A stretch of DNA of 64,000 bases. Origin: Perca fluviatilis (lineage: Eukaryota; Chordata; Actinopteri; Perciformes; Percidae). The notes below the pieces were generated by a model, which searched no databases, was not told the origin of the DNA, and worked only from the letters and a program-made list of their open reading frames with translations. The stretch covers positions 28,949,285 to 29,013,284 of the forward strand of contig NC_053116.1 in assembly GCF_010015445.1 (NCBI RefSeq), read 5' to 3'. Position numbers and translations under genes: made by a program. Shown here in pieces: positions 47,050-59,732 of this stretch. How positions within the stretch are numbered: position 1 is the first letter of the stretch; every line of letters starts with the position of its first letter.

Positions 47050-48309
47050 GCTCCGACCTCAGTATTCTGAACAGGGTAAGTAAATACAAAAAAAAATTAA
47101 CCACTGGTCCAACTCAGTAAGAAATTTTAACTTTTCTTTTTTTTTTTATAACTTTTGCATTTTTATTATTTCTTTCACATTTTATAGAAAAAATATTTTA
47201 CCGATCAAATGAAAAAAAATCTATAGTATATAAACATAGTAATTCTTGGTCAGATTACAATTAGCTGTGATGCAGGCTGGCTGGATGCGTTCCTCCCAGA
47301 AGTTTACTCTGAGCTGAGGTGTTGCTGTTTGAGAAACTGGATGAGAAAGACAGAGAGAAAAAGGGAGCGAGACACAGAGCAGCTTACATGTAGACTGATA
47401 ACTCTGATTACTTGGACTAATCAAATAGTGAGGAATTACAAACAGTATTTAAAGAGCATGATTTTGATGATTTCCCCCTCACACTGGGCACAGATCAGCT
47501 GGGGTTCATGGAGTTGCAATGTTTGCACCGTGCCCCGCTTGTATTTGAACACTCATTTTGGAATGTATAAGCATTGCCATGAACAGAAGTAGATCTTACA
47601 TCATTCACCTGAGATGGTTGTCACGGTTAAGTTGGCACAGTGAGTGTAAGCCTGGAGGACGACAAGACAAAACAATGGAAAGAAAGCCACGTACAGTAGC
47701 CACACAACAACAGCTGGGTGCCAAATGCACATAATTTATATCTCAACATACTGTATATTCAGGACTAAAGTTTGCATGCACGAAAGCAAACATACATAAT
47801 GCATACACTTTCACAGAACCGGTAATGCATTTTTCAGTGTAATACATCTCAATTATAATGAAATTGTGTGCATGTGCACCAGCATAACTACTACTCTCAA
47901 AATAAGCCCTACAGTAAATGGAAGTTCACACACCAATCTTTGAATTTATTTGAGAACAGATCCAGAAAATCTCATTCAGCACTGCTGAAGCAGCACTGTG
48001 TCTTAAGCACTGACATATGACGTGCTGTAAGGCCGTAGTCTTGCTGAGCCAGAGGCAGCTATTTTATATTATGAATTTACTGGATAATTTGGATGACTAT
48101 GTCAACTAATTTTCCCACTAAGAATTTGTGATAAATTAATGATATTTACATCACAATTGTATTATGCAGCTAACATGCTACGATGATAGCCAGAGGTCTA
48201 AAATAACATTTCACTTGCTATCTAATATCAAAAAAGCAAAAATGTGTGAAAAGTGTAAATGCAAACCGAGAAGCATTGGAGACAGATTGAAATCCTACTA
48301 ATCAAACCG

Positions 48310-48425
48310 CAATGTAGCTGTGTTATAACGTTGGTGAGTACAATGTTATCTTAACCCATAAAAGTGCAAAATACAAATCTGTAAAAATGTAGACCTGAGT
48401 TGTAATAAACCCGAATTATCCTTTA
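48310..48425. repeat. right end of an AAGGATAATTC family MITE
   Basis: The sequence GGTGAGTACAATGTTATC and the terminal AACCCGAATTATCCTTTAA match the family at 14166 and 18090. The left end was not found. Confidence 0.55.
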
Positions 48426-50699
48426 AACAATGTAGGACAGAAAATGTAATAACTCTCTTTCCTTGTACCTTGTGTCTCTTTAATAAATAATAATGTGTAT
48501 GTGTCCTCTTCCCTCGGTTGTTTTCAAAACCACGTACCTTAAATTATTCCATAAGGGAGATAGGTATTTTTGAATTGAACTGAATACATGACGTAATAAA
48601 TCACGAGGTGAGTTAAATTGTTATGTGAGCTCTGATTATCACCTTGCTCTGATTAAGATCTAATGTTTGAGTTTTTCCTATCTAAGTCTGCATTAATCAG
48701 ACTTTGAATGTAATCCATAAACATCTTCAAAGACAAAGCAGGAAGAATAAGAGCAAGAGACAAAGTGAAGCACCTCACCTTCGCTAATAGGTTTCATTTC
48801 ATCAGCAATCCAGTGCTGTGCTGTCGGTGTGGTAATTATGTCTTGCCTTGGGGCCAATATGAGGCAGTTAACGTGTTGTGAAGGCAAACGGAAAGTTTTC
48901 CGCAGCATTTAAGCACCCGGGCTTTGCTTTGAAAAGTGATTCAATTCACCTGCTCTGATGAGACACAGTCTGCTTATTAATAAAATAATGTGCACCCAGT
49001 CGGAGAAGGCAAACCTTTTTTTTCCTCATCAGCTTTTAGTTAACAGTGGTGACTGATTTCCTCCAGGATACAATATCAAGCCATCATCTGGAATCACTGG
49101 TGGTCTCACACTCACCTCCCAATCAAGAGAAAATTAAGAGCTCACAACATCACTGACAAGACAATTACACACTGCCAATTCATTTTTACATTCACTATAA
49201 ACACCTCAGTCACAATAATACAACATATATTTATACCACTAACATTAAAACCTACTGTTACGGTAATTTTTGTTCCTGCATAAGTTTCTCTTTTTTCTTT
49301 TACATGAATAGTACTGAGAAGCTACAATAATATCAGCTATGAAATCCAGGTTTGCTTGTGGCCCCAGTATCGGAATACTGGTATAATAACACAGTTTAAA
49401 GTTTAATTGTATGCATGTAGGACCACCAAAAGCACAGCTTGGCAGGCCCTATGGACACAACTTAGCTTCCATCAAAACTATAACGTTTGATAAGGTCATC
49501 TCAGTACAGCTTAAAAAAAAACTAAACATATTCACCATATTTCTCCAAACAGCATAACTCAAGTGTTTGAAGTGACATAATTGAAATAGAGAAAATTCCT
49601 TAAACAGCACAGATGCCTTGTAAATTTATTTTGACTTTATAATTGAGCTGAAATACATATTTTGTTATTTTTCACAGTGAAGGCTGTTTTCTATCAGCAG
49701 GACTTCTGTTGTACAACCATTTCCAAATTCCTCTGTGTTTTAAGACATTTTTCACTGTAATTAAGTAGGAAGTGGCCAAGGACTTTTGATCACCCTTACT
49801 GTTAGCTGGCTAATTTCATGATGTGTATATTAATGCACCAAATGGGAAAGCTTCAATTAGCATAGTGATTGCTTCATAAGTTGTTAAACATGACTTATGT
49901 TTTATGACTACCTATAAGGACCATTTGAAAAGCCATGTTCCTCATGGACTTAATGACATGGTAAATCTAATATGCCTGGCTGGGAGGTTTGTGGGTTCAC
50001 AGTACAGAGGGATTGTCCATAAAACTCACATATGCTCAGGTTCAATATTTCAGGCATGAGGGCCATGGTATGGTCAAGGACATAGTCTGTGAATCAGGTG
50101 CTATTTTCCCAAGCTGCAAATATTATATTAATGAAAAATAGATTATTACTCTGGATAATTAGTCATGCTCTACAGTGAAAAGGTAAAAAGACTTTGCAAT
50201 ACTGTTAGGGAAAACAGGTAGGAGAAAACTTCACATTGTTATTTTTTTATATTTGATTTATTCTTAACAATGTACCCCCATTTTTTCTCATTTCATGATG
50301 TGGCCAGATGCTTTTTTTCACCAGCCAGCAATTGATTTTTCATATGAAGGCACCCCCAACAATAAAATATAAATTTATAGTGCAATGGTAAGAAAGTTAT
50401 CCCACACCAGGTCCCATATGTGAACACATGCCAACTGTTTTTGTTGAAATATATAACCAAGCTAGAGGTACCAGTACAGACAATCAAACCTTGGGTCTTT
50501 TTGGGGGTGAGAAGTTTGACCAGTGTGCCCTTTAAACTGATATTAGTTTGATTAAGTTTCCTCTATTGACTTTTCTGAAGTGCTCTGAACTTTTCTGTTT
50601 CAGTTGTTTTGATTTGAGCTTATCATAGTGTTTGTACATTGGTGTACATAGATAAAAGGTCACTTTGCTGACATTTTTAGGTATATTTATATAGATTTT

Positions 50700-50859
50700 T
50701 GAAGTGTCAATGTAGCTTTATATACCTCATCACATGACAATAAAATGTGTATTTATTTAATGTGTTTTATTGGGATGTCTTGTCTTGATGCAGCAATTTC
50801 CCTTAACTCCAAGACAATTTTCTCCCGTGGTAGACAATAAAGTAACCTTAACCTTAACA
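50700..50859 (+). mobile_element. LINE 3' UTR and (CCTTAA)n tail
   Basis: The end GACAATAAAGTAACCTTAACC is nearly the same as the LINE end at 54957, differing in the tail unit. Only the 3' UTR is recognisable. Confidence 0.65.
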
Positions 50860-51263
50860 AACTGAAGTCATATGAACTTTGCAGAGCAGAAGCCGATTTA
50901 TCTGGATACCGTACACTTGAGACACTGCCCTAAATCCATAGTGTTAATTTCTGTGGCGTGGAGGTTTCATATTTGTTTTCAGTTCTGATTTCATGACTTT
51001 GTTAATCGTCTCCAGTTAAGGGTGAACTGAGCTATTGTTTTGTTAAAATGACAACATGCAGAGCAAAACCAAAAGCGCAGGTATGGACACTGCTGGCTTT
51101 GAGGGAACATCTTCACAGCACTGTATCTATTTTGTGTTAAAGACATGGGGTGTGTCCGTAAAGTGATGAAACAAAGGCAACTCAAGCAATGTTTTCTTAA
51201 GCTTACTCACTCCTACTAACCATGAAATTCACACTAGATGATTAGCTGTTTTATGCGTATTAC

Positions 51264-52027
51264 CTGGTGTTTCCCCATATGGCTTTGGTGGTTTGACAGT
51301 CTCCCCGAAACCGCCAGTGGCCTTGGTGGTGCTTAGCCTCTTGGGCTCTGGTGTGGTCACCACAGTGAACGTCCTTTGGGAGAGCCCGGTAGTAGTGCTA
51401 GTAGTTGTGGCCACTGTGGTAGTTGAGACCTTGGTGGACAGCGTTATGTTGGGCTCCGGTTTGCCGTCGTCGTCTATGCTATCTGTCCCTGTGGGTCCCC
51501 AGTCGATAAATCCGGCCACTGTGGTAGTCCGGCCCTCCTGAGACTTGTCATAGCTGTCCCATTTGAGCTGCCTTCTGGCTCTAAGTAATAACCTCACTGA
51601 GTCTCCTCTGCTCCCTCTGGATAAAGCTGCTGGAGCTTCCGCTATTACAGCTAAAGGATCACCTGTCTCAATTTGAGAGTAACTCAACCGGCACTCCTTA
51701 CACGCTGCTTGTCCCTTATGTGCTGGCTTCCGATGTTTTTGACCCTTGACTTTTGGCCATATCCCTGCCCTGTTGTCTTGTGGTGGAAGGATAGGGTTGA
51801 GGAGGCGGCGGGCCAACGGGCTCACTGTTCTCCAGTGAAGCTTGTTGGGCATGTCCCAGAGCGGCTGCCAGCGAGGTCGAGAGCGAGGCACCGATTTAGG
51901 CGTGAGTTTGACCCCCATACCCTGATTGAGGGGGCTGCACACAGAGAAGTCCAGGGTGAGGTGGGTCATGGCCAGCAGGAGCCACACCCGGTGCCCCACA
52001 CAGCTGCCTGGCCTCAAAGCAGACGGA
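51264..52027 (-). CDS. ajap1: ajap1 large ectodomain exon (exon 2)
   Basis: This exon encodes the extracellular part of AJAP1/Shrew-1, a single-pass membrane protein of epithelial adherens junctions and neurons. The acceptor is a pyrimidine tract ending in CTGCAG just above 52027 and the donor is CAG|GTAATA below 51264. The exon is 764 bp: one base completing a split codon, 254 codons, and a G that joins GT of the next exon to make Gly. Near residues 14-29 lies the hydrophobic stretch VWLLLAMTHLTLDFSV, matching the same place in human AJAP1. A basic, proline-rich region follows, then a furin-like RARR at 149-152, the conserved FIDWGPTG at 173-180, an N-glycosylation site NIT at 193-195 and a Thr/Ser-rich stretch at about 197-214. 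It ends in PKPYGETPG, equivalent to the human end of this exon. The start codon is not here: the ATG upstream of the acceptor is intronic. Identification rests on recalled human AJAP1 and is strong because all downstream exons agree. Confidence 0.93.
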
Positions 52028-53504
52028 CTGCAGAGAAGGGAGAAAGTAAATGAGAGAAAACGTTTTAGATTCAAACACAGTTCACTATATGTTCAAACCA
52101 TACGAATCAGGTACCCTCCGTCTCCCACCTTCAAGCTAATGACCTGTTGTTAAGATTCACATCTGTATTCACCCTCCAACTGCACTCCTGGCAAAGTTCT
52201 ACTCCACAACTTCTTAAACTCCTACTAAATTAAGCTTCGGTAATAATTACCTTTGCAGAGCACCTCTTGAATTGCAGTCTAAAGGTCAGACACCAAGTAA
52301 ATGTTGTAAAACGTGAAAGATTATGGATTCAAAATCTGCACTCAACTGTCAAAAGCAGTGAGGACTTATCCTTGATGTTACAGATTCATATCAATCCAGG
52401 GATGATTAGACCGACACACAAGGTCAGGCCTGGTTTAGCTGATCTTCATATTCTGCATTATCTCCCTCAGACACAAAGTCATCTGATTCCCAAAGGGCAA
52501 TTTGATTATGCAGTGCAATGATGGGGAAGGTAACACACAATGCCAGCAGAAGACACAGCATAACAAGTATATTGCAGAAATCTTAACGTATACAGCTACC
52601 GCATTAATGTATTCAAAACCAATGTATGTCCAAAAATGTCCTTTGTTACTATATAAACCTCCCTTCTGCTCATCAACAAGATGGCAAGGTGATGGATAGG
52701 CTGGCTGTTTAGGACAGGACCCTGCAGTGGACTGATTTTACAGACAACCTTCAGTGGCCCCTGGGACAAAGCTACACATTGATTCCTAAGGGAGAAACCT
52801 CATTATGGGCTATCTTTCATCTCTGCTGTCCTTGGCCAATTTAAGCCCACACGGACGACTCATTTTGAAAGCAACACAGAGGTGATGATAGATGGAAAAG
52901 TGTGAATGGGTTCATCGACTGTCTGAGGCGACACAAAGATGTCCGTCGTTCATGTTATCACCAAGTTATGTTTTTACAAGTCTCTAAGTATTGTATAGCT
53001 ATACTGTAGTGACATTTGACAAGACAAACTGGGCTTCTGTTGGTAAAGTGGTTAAATTACAATTCTTAAGTCATAAGTGATTCTTCTCACACGCAAATCT
53101 ACAATAGTGTGTTCAAATGTAAATGTAAATGTTCAGTAACAGGGCAAAGACAGTAGAGTTTTCACTAAACCCAGTGAAAGTACACACCAAGTGATTTGAT
53201 GGATTTTGACTGCTCTTTTGTAGATTTTAAATATTGTTGGATGTCAATTTTTATCAGAAATTCAATCTGTCAGACTCTAAAACTAGGCGTGTTCTTGTTC
53301 TCTGTGCTTGCACGAAATGATAAAAAAATTTTTTGGATGTGATGTATGAAAAAGGACACAGGTAAGGCTGTGTTGGAAAATGCAACAGCCTGACAGTGAT
53401 GTTAGTTTTTCAAGTAAAGCGGCAGATTCTAGTTCGACAACAGAGTTTAGGATTACGATTTGTGGGTTGCATTTGAATTAATTTGAACAAATTATATATT
53501 CATG

Positions 53505-53595
53505 TTTCCCACAGGTTGAGAATTTACTTGTGGTGGTGGGTGGCGCAGGATGTGATGGCATGGCGGGTGATGGCTGGGTTCCTAGTTATAAACTT
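53505..53595 (+). mobile_element. hAT end fragment (TGTTTCCCACAGG)
   Basis: The sequence ATGTTTCCCACAGGTTGAG followed by GTGGTGGTGGGTGGCGC matches the left end of the CAGTGTTTCCC family of fish hAT-like elements. No right end was found. Confidence 0.5.
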
Positions 53596-54639
53596 GTCAA
53601 ACAAAGGTTTATTAACTATTTATTCAAAAACAATTACTACATAACATTAACAGATAACAAATTAACCTTAAAACCATATGATCCATACAGAAATGTACAT
53701 GTTATCATAAATATCAACACTGTGCATGTCTCCTCCTAACTCCTGTTAAATCATATTAGACTAAGGCTATCCAAAGTTAATTTTTGTTTATTATGTTTGT
53801 TAGATCATTGTTCATTTTTGAAAGTGTTAGGATCTTAATGAACACTCAGTTTTGTACTTGTTTTGTGTTCTTGTTGCACTCATTACATCTCATCTAAACA
53901 AATTTTTGTCATTCAAACAACTCTGGATTGTAGTTTAAAACTTTTATAATAACAGCCAACATAATAAAATGTAGGGTTTTATTCAGACTCGGATCCATGA
54001 ATACAGTTAATGGGTACGGGCATGGAGACAGAGACCAGAAACAGTCTCAGTTAGCACCGGCTAGCGGTGAGCATGTTGAATGAATGGTGCGCTCATCCAT
54101 GTGGCTAACTTTAAATTCAGGCATGATTAAGTATACTAATATAAAATAACATTAGTACTTTAGACTAAAAATTAAAGTGATGTTTAGTCAACATGTTTTA
54201 TAGACACACTGACTACAAGTATGAGTCATTCTGAACAATGTTTTTATTACTCACCCCACCTTCCATTTGACTTGTGAAGACCAAGCAAACCACTAACTGA
54301 TAAATCATTTAGAATGCCATTTTAATTGAGCCATAAATGGTGACGGATCTGGTCATTAAAGAGCAGTGACAAGGTCAGTGTATTATTGACAGTTAGAAAT
54401 ATGGACAATAATAATAATGTCGTGCAAGTGTTTTGGCTGTGACCTCAGACTGAGATCCTGGCACTTCCCCAATCAACACACTCGAGGTGTTTCAAGTTTA
54501 ACTCTCCGGGCCACATTTATACGATATCTGATAAGTAAAGTGGTGTTAATGATCATAAATATGAATATATGATATGGAGCAGGGTGAAAAGAAGAGCTGT
54601 AAAATGTATAATGGCCATGTTTGTTAAGCACCTTACTTT

Positions 54640-54957
54640 TAACCGTGCTGGGCTCAAACACGGCCATAACAATGAGAAGATTTAAAAACAGTTTTGTCCC
54701 AGGAGCAATCACTCTGTTAAACAAACTGTAGAATTACTTGCACATAACGCACAAGCACTTTGGTCATGTACTAGCTGTAGAATTTCTGCATATAACTGCA
54801 TAAGTCAATGTGGTCATGTACTGTTTTATATGTTTTAATGTTTTTGTGTGTTGCATGTTATGTGGTGGTCTACAACGTTTTAAGGATGTCCTGCCTCTTA
54901 GACTGTAAACCTTGTTTACCTATGGGTACCAATAAAGTAACCTGAACCTGAACCTGA
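54640..54957 (+). pseudogene. LINE 3' end with (CCTGAA)n tail
   Basis: At 54681-54731 the plus strand ends an ORF with FKNSFVPGAITLLNKL and stop, the usual last residues of CR1/L2-like LINE ORF2. A 3' UTR follows to CCAATAAAGTAACCTGAACC at about 54957. The 5' limit is not clear. Confidence 0.75.
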
Positions 54958-55784
54958 GCAAAGAGTAGCCTGGAAGAGCAGCTATGGCAACAGAAGTTAT
55001 CTGACCAAAAAGAAAACCCATAATAATACAGAACTGAGGTGAATCCTATGGTGTAAGGTAGTTGAGTTGATTATATGGTTTGTACAAGATGGCCGAGTCT
55101 GTTCTGTTGAAGTATCAACAGAAGTGGAGCTACTTTAGTAGCAAACTGCTGAATGAAGACCACAGATCACTGAAAGGGAAATCAAGCTGGGTACTGATTT
55201 TCTAGAAAATGGGTACATTTTCTTATAAGAAATATTTATCATTACTACTGAATACATTAGGTGTAACACTGTAATGAGCTAACTCATCAGAGAAATGAGC
55301 TTTGATGCTAAAGGATTCATAAATAAAAAAGGTAAATATTCATGTTTTTCCCCAACGGTAAGCAGTATTATAAATTGTTAGTTATGGTAGTTTTTACGGC
55401 TGCACCAACATCATCTTTAGGATCACAATCAATCAAGGCCAACTTTCTTAAGTAGCTATTAAAACTAAGGAACATAAAACAAAATATCCTGTTCAGGCTG
55501 CTTGCTAGAAGCTTGATCCTAATATTGTTTGTGAACTTATAGATAGCAGTTCTTTATATGAATGGTCAAATTGATGGTGTTGAAGATTTTGACACAGCGT
55601 CCTCCTCGCATTAATTCAACCTTGGTCATACCTGTGAAAAACGTCCAGACCGCGGACATTGCTTAGTCTTCACTTCAGCATGTAAATCCTGTGCTGCATT
55701 ACTGCATCACTCCACGTGGCCAAAAAACACAAATAAAAACACACACACACACCAGCACTGCCCTGACAGACACAACGGCAGCTA

Positions 55785-55907
55785 GTCGGAAATGATCATC
55801 GATTGTTGACATCGGGCCAGTTTTGCTCATCCGACCGATGCCGATATATGAAAAAAAAAAACATCGGCCGATATCGATGTGATTGACCAATTATCGTGCA
55901 TCCCTAC
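55785..55907. mobile_element. hAT right-end fragment
   Basis: The words CGATGCCGATATATG, ATCGGCCGATATCGATG and the terminal ATTATCGTGCATCCCTA are the right part of a fish hAT MITE of the type seen whole at 20693 and 44548. No left end was recognised. Confidence 0.6.
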
Positions 55908-57225
55908 TCTTAATTGGTAGGAGGAGGAGGTCACACACTCAGGTCCCACTGAGAAACAGTAAACAGTATTTTATAATGACTATTATGAAGCGACGGAACC
56001 ACATAAAATCAACAGTTTTTATCTGTCAGCCTATTTTCTTAGCCTGTCTGATCAATATTAAAAAATTTGAAGCTTAACCCTATTTTATATACATAAACTA
56101 TTTTCTTTTTTAATCATTATCAACAATGATGCATTTAACCAGTCTACATAGTAAAGTCTTGGTACTTAAATGTTCAAAGTTATAAATGCAATTGATAATA
56201 ATTCCAGCAAGAACACATGCTACAGATAAAATGGGACTGTAAAATATTTTTTTGTAAGACCAGTAGTTGCATCATTTAAGAGCTAGACTCTAATATTCTT
56301 TGACATCCCACATAATGAAAATATAATTTGGAAATATACTGCACAGATGGCAGATAAAGTGCAGTATTCACAGCGCAAACATACCAGATTGCTTTCTGGT
56401 GGGAATGTGTGTCTGGTGTCCTATTTCATAAGCACATGCTCCATCATGCCATCATTACTAACTTCAGTATATAGTAGTTAAGCCTCAACAATATGGCAGG
56501 AAATCCCTTTAGTGAAGATTGTGACATCTCCAGATTCTGAGCATGTACTGTCCCCGCCTCCCATTTCTATCCTCACAAAGCATTGTGATTGTACATGGAG
56601 TAGCAGCGGGGCACACAGGCAGATGGATTTTCATTGAAAAACCACATTTAGCTGAAAAATTGAAAAAAAACTGGTACATTGGTGGAGGAGGGCACATTCC
56701 TCTGCAAGTTTATTGATGGAATGGGGGAAAGTTAAAGTTGACTGTAAGCTACTTTATATGCATTATTCGGGCAGTATTCATTGACCCAAAAGGCTACTAA
56801 AGTCCTGGATTTCAGTATGCCAAGTCCATTCTAGAGCCAGACATACAGGGAATGAAATTACTTTGTGAAGTTATGGAGCAAACAGTTAATTAGCGTGTCT
56901 GTTGACCTGGAGGACTCAGGTTTGAAGGTCAACAGAAGACTTGCTGGAATGATGATTTTAACCAAGACTTGACATACCGCAGATGAAAGAGGCAACCTGG
57001 GCTTCTGCTCACAGACACAACAGGCAAAACAAAATCCCTGTGCATTACACGTACACACACTCCTGGAGCCTCTACCATCAAAATATACACAGACAATATT
57101 GTTTGTATAAGCCATGCTTGTTGTTATCTCTCATTGTTTTCCGTGTATCGATCTATCCATGGACCATGATGCCTACCATATGTTAAATTATACATTTGGA
57201 AATTATAGCCAGAGCTGAGAGAAAC

Positions 57226-57227
<2 letters not shown>

Positions 57228-57313
<86 letters not shown>

Positions 57314-57345
57314 GGTGTGTGTGTGTGTGTGTGTGTGTGTGCGTA
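57228..57345. repeat. long (GT)n microsatellite
   Basis: The longest simple repeat here, about 118 bp, broken once by ATGG near 57311 and ending in GCGTACGTGCATGTG. The histidine/threonine and valine/cysteine frames over it are not genes. Confidence 0.98.
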
Positions 57346-59125
57346 CGTGCATGTGTGATCCCTGAACCTCGGCTGTCCTTCATCAACCTCAAGCAATGTA
57401 GAATTTCAACAGAAAGCAAGTGATGTAACAGTGTGTGTGAGATGTGATATTTCAGAGCAATATATTTGGATTATGCTTCTCAGCCCAAATACGAAAAAGC
57501 GCTGGAGGAGGGTTCACCAAGCTTCACTTCTCACTCTCTCCTCTTTGCCAGTTTAAGCTGTACTATATTGAGTAAATCTACTTCGAACTTATTCTGCAGC
57601 TTCCTAAATGCCACTGTCACGGGGGTTAGGATTAGGTCCTGACAGGAACTCCAAATTAAACACATGATCTTCATGCTTCAGAACCACGGTCTGCAGAGCA
57701 TAATTAGGGCCTGTTTTATGAAATCATAATTGGCATATGACTCAAGCTCTGATTTCTACAACTAAATTGCATTTGAGAGTTAGTCATGGATAAAAAATAA
57801 CATGCCTTTGGCCAAAAAGGCTGTCCAAAAAGTGCAGAGTTTGCACATAAAAAAAAAATGAAATCAAAATAAGGTTTACAAAGTAGAACTGAAAACTTTG
57901 CCAGCAGAGTTAAAGCACACGCCGTCTGTCTCACTAATGCCAGAACCAAAGTGAACATTTGTATGATTTCCTGTCACTTTCCTCCACTTTGGTTTAAAAC
58001 CCACGCTGCACTCCTGTACGAACAGGGAAAACATTAGACTGAGTAATCCATTGCACACAATACTTAATACAATTTACCTGCCCTTGAAACTAGAAAGCTC
58101 CAACATAATGCCATCAAAAGACCAAATTGAATGAAGAGTAGCCTTTGAAGTCTGTGAAAGATTCACAGCATAATCCTGAATCAAATGCTTGAGCAAAGGG
58201 GTGAGAGCGGTTAATAAAAAAAGGTCATTCACATGGACGGTTATGCCGTGAAAATACAGGTTGCTTTGCATAGCAGGGCGTTGTCTAGTCCTATATGTCA
58301 GGTTCTTGACATATGAAGTGCTTTACTGTGGTTTGCACTGTTTCATGATTTCCAACCTATTGTTTTTCACTCTTTCATGATCTGTGAATTGAGCTATAGC
58401 ACATTTGAGGGTTCTCATTAGCACAATGACTAAGGCACTCTAGATGAAGTAATTGCATTTCGTTCTCTCTGCTCCATACAGTATGTAGCATCAGCTGAAG
58501 GGTTTCATATAGAGATGTTGAAACTGATTTAAATGTACCTAAGTGGCAGCCACATGCTGTCTATACTCTGCAGTTGGAGGATGGCTGGGTCAAGGCAAAG
58601 TGAAGTTATAGATCATTGAGATACAACACAGATACTCTGCATCACCAACATTGAAAATGCCAAGATGAGCATGGATTTCTTCAGGGTATAATATCAGGTC
58701 AAGAGCTACAAACTGCTATTAAAGTCCCATGATGACCCAAGCCTTTTACATCATCTTACTCATAGTTCACTTATAGTTCACAGTCAGCACTGTTTTCTGT
58801 ATATCTCTTAATACTAATACAACTGTACCATCTGTTTTTTTTTTAAGTCCATAGCATTACTCGTATCATGTGTATGTATGAAGTCAGCAGCGATGATATG
58901 ATGCAATGTAACCTTTACATGTGCAAGTGCTAATTTAAGCAGAGTCATGCATGTAGAGGCATACACTTGATAGACTTTTATCCGGTTGCACAAAAACACA
59001 CAAACTGAATGATAAACACCAATGTAGTTATGCAACAACAAACCTTTTTCAGAGATGACATATGGTTAGCATGTCGTATAGATCGTGACCCCTGTCGCTA
59101 TTCTAAAATGGTCTTCGGCGTCAGA

Positions 59126-59640
59126 CAGTGTTGTAGTACTCGAGATTGGCTTTGGTCCCAAGACCACTTTTTGAAGGTCTCAGTCTTGTCTCGGAATCAA
59201 TCACATCTTTACTCGGCCTTGTCTTGGTCTCGGATAAAGAATATTCTGGATTTTTTTTCAAGACCACAACTGCAGGGATATCACTAAAATTCCTGTGTAT
59301 CGTCTGATTTGTGTGTTCACATCATTACTGGGAATGGATGTAAAACTTCCTGCTTCAAATGCAACCAATAACTTCACTCATTTCTAGTTTGAAATGTGTT
59401 ACTGTTAACCCACATTCCCCGTTACTGTTAACCTCCGTACCTAACACGCACTCCCAAAGTGAATGTACTGTAGTGTTTCAGGGATCTAGTTTCAGTTGTT
59501 TGGTCTGGTCTTGCCCTGCCCTGGTCTGGTCTTGTCTCATTCTCAAGCCCTCAAAGTCTTGGTCTTGTCTCAGTCTCGATACACTCCTCTCTCTTGGTAA
59601 TGACTTGGTCTCGGTTTAGGTGGTCTTGAATACAACACTG
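59126..59640. mobile_element. hAT-type MITE, 515 bp, TCTCG-rich
   Basis: The ends CAGTGTTGTAGTACT and TGAATACAACACTG are inverted repeats. The flanks GCGTCAGA (59118-59125) and GCGTCGGA (59641-59648) differ at one base. The interior has many degenerate CTTGGTCTTGTCTCG-like words in both halves. The open frames over it are repeat-derived. Confidence 0.9.
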
Positions 59641-59732
59641 GCGTCGGATGTTAATAGCTTATTCTATTCCAGCTGTCCACTGACTCCCAGACAATGTTAA
59701 GACCAGGTTTGTGACCAAGAAAAGCTACTGGG

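Larger units (their letters stand above)
27792..51263 (-). other. ajap1: ajap1 intron 2, repeat-rich, 23.5 kb
   Basis: This intron separates the ectodomain and transmembrane exons (donor GTAATA, acceptor TTTTTGCAG). It contains the nested LINE at 28654-33770, several inverted-repeat elements, microsatellites and two hAT MITEs, which are listed separately. The stretches 27792-28653, 33771-34017, 34473-36660 (apart from poly-A/poly-T runs near 35.9-36.0 kb), 40533-41248, 41312-43540, 45620-46719, 47058-48300 and 48430-50700 hold no gene or element I can name. Confidence 0.85.

Noticed and set aside
52028..52074. ATG at 52074 as start of ajap1
   Set aside because: The codons between it and the homology are a classic pyrimidine tract and CAG acceptor, so this part is intron.
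57124..57423. His-Thr and Val-Cys repeat frames
   Set aside because: Simple (GT)n translation, as also at 8.1, 10.8, 11.7 and 41.2 kb.
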